Positions 31,337 through 34,455 of a stretch of DNA of 34,455 nucleotides are shown in pieces. A model generated the notes under the pieces. That model did no database searches. It saw nothing but the letters and a program-made list of their open reading frames with translations, and had not been told where the DNA came from. Location: assembly GCA_034660735.1 (NCBI GenBank), contig JAYEJQ010000073.1, positions 1-34,455 of the forward strand. Reading direction: 5' to 3'. The DNA is from JAGLTA01 sp034660735 (GTDB lineage Bacteria; Patescibacteriota; Patescibacteriia; JAACEG01). Made by a program: the position numbers and the translations under genes. The stretch's first letter is position 1. Each line of letters opens with the position of its first letter.

Positions 31337-34300
31337 TTATTCCTTGCCGATCCACGGATCAAAATCAACATTATCACTAACAGAACTATTGTTGTTGCCT
31401 TCTGGATTTGGTCCTGCGTTGCTTCCCCACCAATTATTACGCGCGTCAACAGTTGAAGACGCATTGTTAATTACTGATTTAAAAAAATTATCAAAAAGCT
31501 GCGAATCAGAAATATAAACTTCTGAATCATCTCCTTTAACCTCTACTCCGATATAATTATTGCTAATAATTGAATTTGTAGTTGTCGCGCTTCCATTATT
31601 AACTGTTATCGCTCCTCCTGTCTCAAAAGTAACCATCATCATAGCTATATATACAAAATTCGTTGAAGCGAAATAATCATAGTTTCCTGCATAATTCACA
31701 ATCGCGTAATCCATTTCTAAACTTCCGCCCTCTGAAACAATAATCGCTCCCCAGTCTCCAATTTGAGGATTACTATTTGAACTCGGAATATATCCGCCTT
31801 TTTCATCGTCATTATAAGAAGTAAAAACGGCATATTGTCCAGGCAAGCCATTTACTATCAATTCTCCTTTGATATTTAACCCTGCATAATTAACATTATT
31901 AACATTATTAACATTATTAACATTATTAAATTTTATCACAACTCCTGGATCAATGGTTAAAATATTGCCCTTCTCTACTGTTAAAAATTTGCCAGAAACG
32001 CAATACGGACTCTTTTTTAATTTAAGGGTTTGAGTATAAATATTCCCGTCCTCGTCTAATAATATATCTTGGCAATATCTGATTTTTGTTGATTTTATAT
32101 TCCATTCGCCGATATTCCCCGCTTTGTCTGTTGCGCGTAAACGAAAATAGATAAGATCCCAATCATTAACACTGAAATTAAAAACTGTGCTTGNNNNNNN
32201 NNNNNNNNNNNNNNNNNNNNNNNNNNNNNNNNNNNNNNNNNNNNNNNNNNNNNNNNNNNNNNNNNNNNNNNNNNNNNNNNNNNNNNNNNNNNNTTGTCTT
32301 CCTTTGCGGCAACTTCAAAATACGCTTTTGTGGAACTTGAAAAAAGCAAAGGCGCTTTTGTTATTTCCACGACAGGCGCTATTATGTCTAAAATAATTTT
32401 AAATTCATTCGCATCGCTGTATTCGCCAAATCGGTCTTCTGATTTTACGTTAAAAATATTTTCACCCTCTGACAAGTCTATTAAACTCTGCCAACTTGAG
32501 CTGCTGTTTCGCGTAATCTCCGCTGAACCGCTAATCAATACTTCAAAATCACTGTTATTGCTGCCGCTTATTAGCAACGGTGTTCCGCTCGCGTAATATG
32601 GAAACTCTGGCGGATACAAAATAATCGGAGCAACAGGAATTGATAAATCTATTTCCCATTCATATTCAGGCGAATTTAATTCAATGTTGTCTGCCGAATC
32701 AACAGCTTCTACCATAAAAATATGCGTTCCTGAACTCAGCTCGGCATACTCAACTGGCGAAAAACAAGCCTGCCATTCATCGCTGTCTAATCGGCAATTA
32801 AAAACAGCCTCTTCTGAAGCTGAAAATTCAAATTCCGCAATATCTGAATTACTCGGATTATTCGGCTTTTTTATTATCGTTGTAATGGGCGATTCTGTAT
32901 CTCCTCCGCCTCCGCCGAAAAATACAAAATTACTGGACTTAACTTGAACCTTTTGTTCGCTCGGATTATCCTTTTTAACAACAAACTCGCCTTTTTCAGG
33001 ACTGTCAATTTGGCTTTTTTCATCTTTATCGCCTGCCTCTTTTTTCTCTTCTGCTTTTTTAACGATTTTTTCATTGCAAACTTCTGAAAACAGTCCGCGA
33101 CTATTCTGTTTAGCTGAATTAAAAGCGGTTTCAATGCTATTTCTCCGCGACAAATCAGATGTAACAGGACAGTTTTTCCATCCTGGCTTGCAAAAAAAAG
33201 TTTCCGCTAATCCTTCAAGCGCTAATCGTTCGTTTATAAAAATATTTCCTGAATAAACATATCTTAACAACCGACCGTATTTATCCTTGTCAACGGACGG
33301 ATCTTTGGCAAGTTTTAATTCTCCTGTTTCTAAAAGCTGCAAATTTCTAATCCTCGCGACCCATGCCAAGCATTCATCGTCTTGCGGTCCTGGCTTTCTT
33401 AATTCTGGCGTATCAATGCCGATATACCGCACTCTTTCGCCAGAGGTTAAAACGATGGTGTCGCCGTCTATCACATAATCAAGCTCGGCATTGCTGTAAT
33501 TTTCAATTTTTTTTATCTCTTTTTTAATTAAAGAGTTCGGTTTTAATATTACTAAATCAATCTTATCTTTTGCGTCTGTTTTAATCTCTTTGCCTCTTTC
33601 GCCTGTGTCAACATTTTTTGGTTCGGCAAAATCCTGCGTTGAAACAGGCGGCAGCGCTTTTTTATCGTCTTTTTTAACCGCTGACAAAACTTTACCGCTT
33701 GCATTTTCTAAATTCTTTCCAATCTTTGATGCTATTTTTGCGGCTCCATCTGTTGCTTTTTTTGCCGCGTCAGTTGCAACTTCTTTTCCTGATTCAGCAA
33801 CAAACTTGCTGTAAATAAAGGCTTTTTTTGCCCCGCTAAAAGTGTCATCCCATATTTTAGTTACCCTTTTTCTGCCAGCAAAAAAAGTGTCTCCAAAAAC
33901 ATATTTTACGCGATCAAATTGATTTTTCTCTAATCCATTTTTAATCTTACTCCAAACGCTCAACTTTTTCTGCGCGCTTTTTTCTTCATCAATTTTTTCA
34001 AATTCTTTAATAAAATAATCTATCGCGCCAGCGCTATATCCAACCGCCTGCGGATAAAGCATATTCCAGTAGTCGTGATGAACTCTTAAATCATCAATTT
34101 TATAAAAATTTTCAATTGGAGATTGGACTTCCCTTAAGCATATAAATTTATTATTAAAATTATCTTTACAATAAACATAAAGATGCGTTTCGTTATTTAT
34201 TTTTATTTTTTTCTTACTGACTATATTATTTACATCTTGAATAGTGTCTTTGCTATAAAAATTATTATTTGAATAATTAGCTAAACTATCAAAAGCGCTA

Positions 34301-34455
34301 TCTAAATTATCAACTTTGATAAAATTTACTTTTTCTAAATTAACATTTCCATACTTTTCAACCCATTCTTCAAAAGGGTCGCCGTTTGGATGAGCGTCAT
34401 TTCTCGTATGCGCTGGAACAGACATATCTTGAATTAGATGCAAAATATGCCCTAT
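31337..34455 (-). CDS. large secreted protein: PLC/P1-nuclease-like, SNase, Ig-like and beta-helix domains (5' end outside, internal gap)
   Basis: The gene enters from the window end and stops with TAA at 31339-31337. Before the gap it contains a zinc phospholipase C/P1-nuclease-like domain (GHILHLIQDMSVPAHTRND, VHHDYWN), a linker rich in Ala and Lys, and a complete staphylococcal-nuclease domain (about 33076-33486). The SNase domain has catalytic residues in IDGDT, RYIGIDTPE and YGRLLRY. Next come a Lys/Glu linker, GGGGGD, and at least three Ig-like domains. After the gap the same type of domain resumes (FRLRATDKAGNIGEW), then a right-handed beta-helix (ending NNWWGSNAGPNPEG..DFDPWIGKE). Continuing the pre-gap frame through exactly 100 N would give a false stop at 32095. 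The true frame differs, so the N run is not the real gap length. Confidence 0.82.
31892..31927 (-). repeat. 9-bp coding tandem repeat (Asn-Asn-Val) x4
   Basis: Four perfect copies of AATAATGTT on the coding strand encode NNVNNVNNVNNV at the start of the beta-helix region, followed by a degenerate fifth (NYA). The unit is a multiple of three, so copy-number changes would alter length without breaking the frame. Confidence 0.9.
32194..32293. other. assembly gap, 100 N
   Basis: Exactly 100 ambiguous bases form a conventional scaffold gap of unknown true size, inside the large secreted-protein gene. The reading frame does not continue across it at this length. Confidence 0.98.

Noticed and set aside
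32095..32193. Apparent C-terminal end of the large protein at 32095
   Set aside because: It exists only if the 100 N are counted as real bases. The other minus-strand frame continues the Ig-like domain and runs to 31337.
1..34455. Alternative genetic code (TGA as glycine)
   Set aside because: TGA ends the LigB-like gene exactly at the overlap with the next ATG, and also the PH-domain gene, so it is read as stop.
1..34455. tRNA or rRNA genes
   Set aside because: I found no cloverleaf with a GTTCRA arm outside coding sequence and no rRNA-like block. A covariance-model scan would be decisive.

Overview
The window is AT-rich (about one third G+C by eye) and compactly coded. I read it as a Candidate Phyla Radiation (Patescibacteria, most likely Parcubacteria-type) genome. 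The reasons are the very short spacers, the scarcity of Shine-Dalgarno sequences, Lys/Ile/Asn-rich proteins, a secreted protein carrying the GEAWYVNP..LGRP module frequent in this group, a bifunctional phosphoglucose/phosphomannose isomerase, and many small TM proteins and toxin-antitoxin (TA) genes. TGA is used as an ordinary stop (the LigB-like and PH-domain genes), so this is not a code-25 lineage. I found no rRNA, tRNA or CRISPR. A run of 100 N at 32194-32293 marks a scaffold join.

Layout. 1-8777 is all minus strand: a hicBA TA pair bracketed by a 34-bp direct repeat, a zeta-toxin kinase with an overlapping 55-aa ORF, cysS, ftsX and ftsE (divisome ABC transporter), a small anchored protein, an SPFH/prohibitin protein, an MscS channel and trpS. 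8880-12734 is plus strand: a glycerate 2-kinase with a leaderless-type promoter, three small membrane ORFs, a stand-alone CheY-like receiver, a decaying second hicBA pair and ndk. 12796-20741 is minus strand: lepA, a bacterial PH-domain membrane protein, a 146-bp MITE-like element, a small TM protein, ruvB, a DUF167 protein, maf, a PGI/PMI isomerase and a secreted DKNYY-repeat protein. 20863-26119 is plus strand: a YibE/F membrane protein, an AbrB/RelE TA pair, a solo transposon end with a broken ATPase remnant, gatB and a MacB-type permease. 26128-34455 is minus strand: a UvrD-like helicase with an embedded DnaQ-like exonuclease, fmt with an in-frame N-terminal extension, a LigB/MEMO-like protein, a repeat-rich spacer, and the 3' part of a very large secreted multidomain protein.

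How the genes relate. Most are housekeeping: aminoacyl-tRNA supply (cysS, trpS, gatB, fmt), translation (lepA), division (ftsEX), recombination and repair (ruvB, helicase-exonuclease) and nucleotide balance (ndk, maf). The accessory layer has three parts. There are four TA-type loci in 34 kb. There are several families of palindromic or terminal-inverted-repeat elements, all in spacers. There are two secreted multidomain proteins. The most interesting object is the terminal gene (31337 to beyond 34455). Read correctly across the scaffold gap, it joins a zinc phospholipase C/P1-nuclease-like domain, a complete staphylococcal-nuclease domain, Ig-like domains and a C-terminal beta-helix. It is a candidate extracellular nucleic-acid-scavenging or surface protein.
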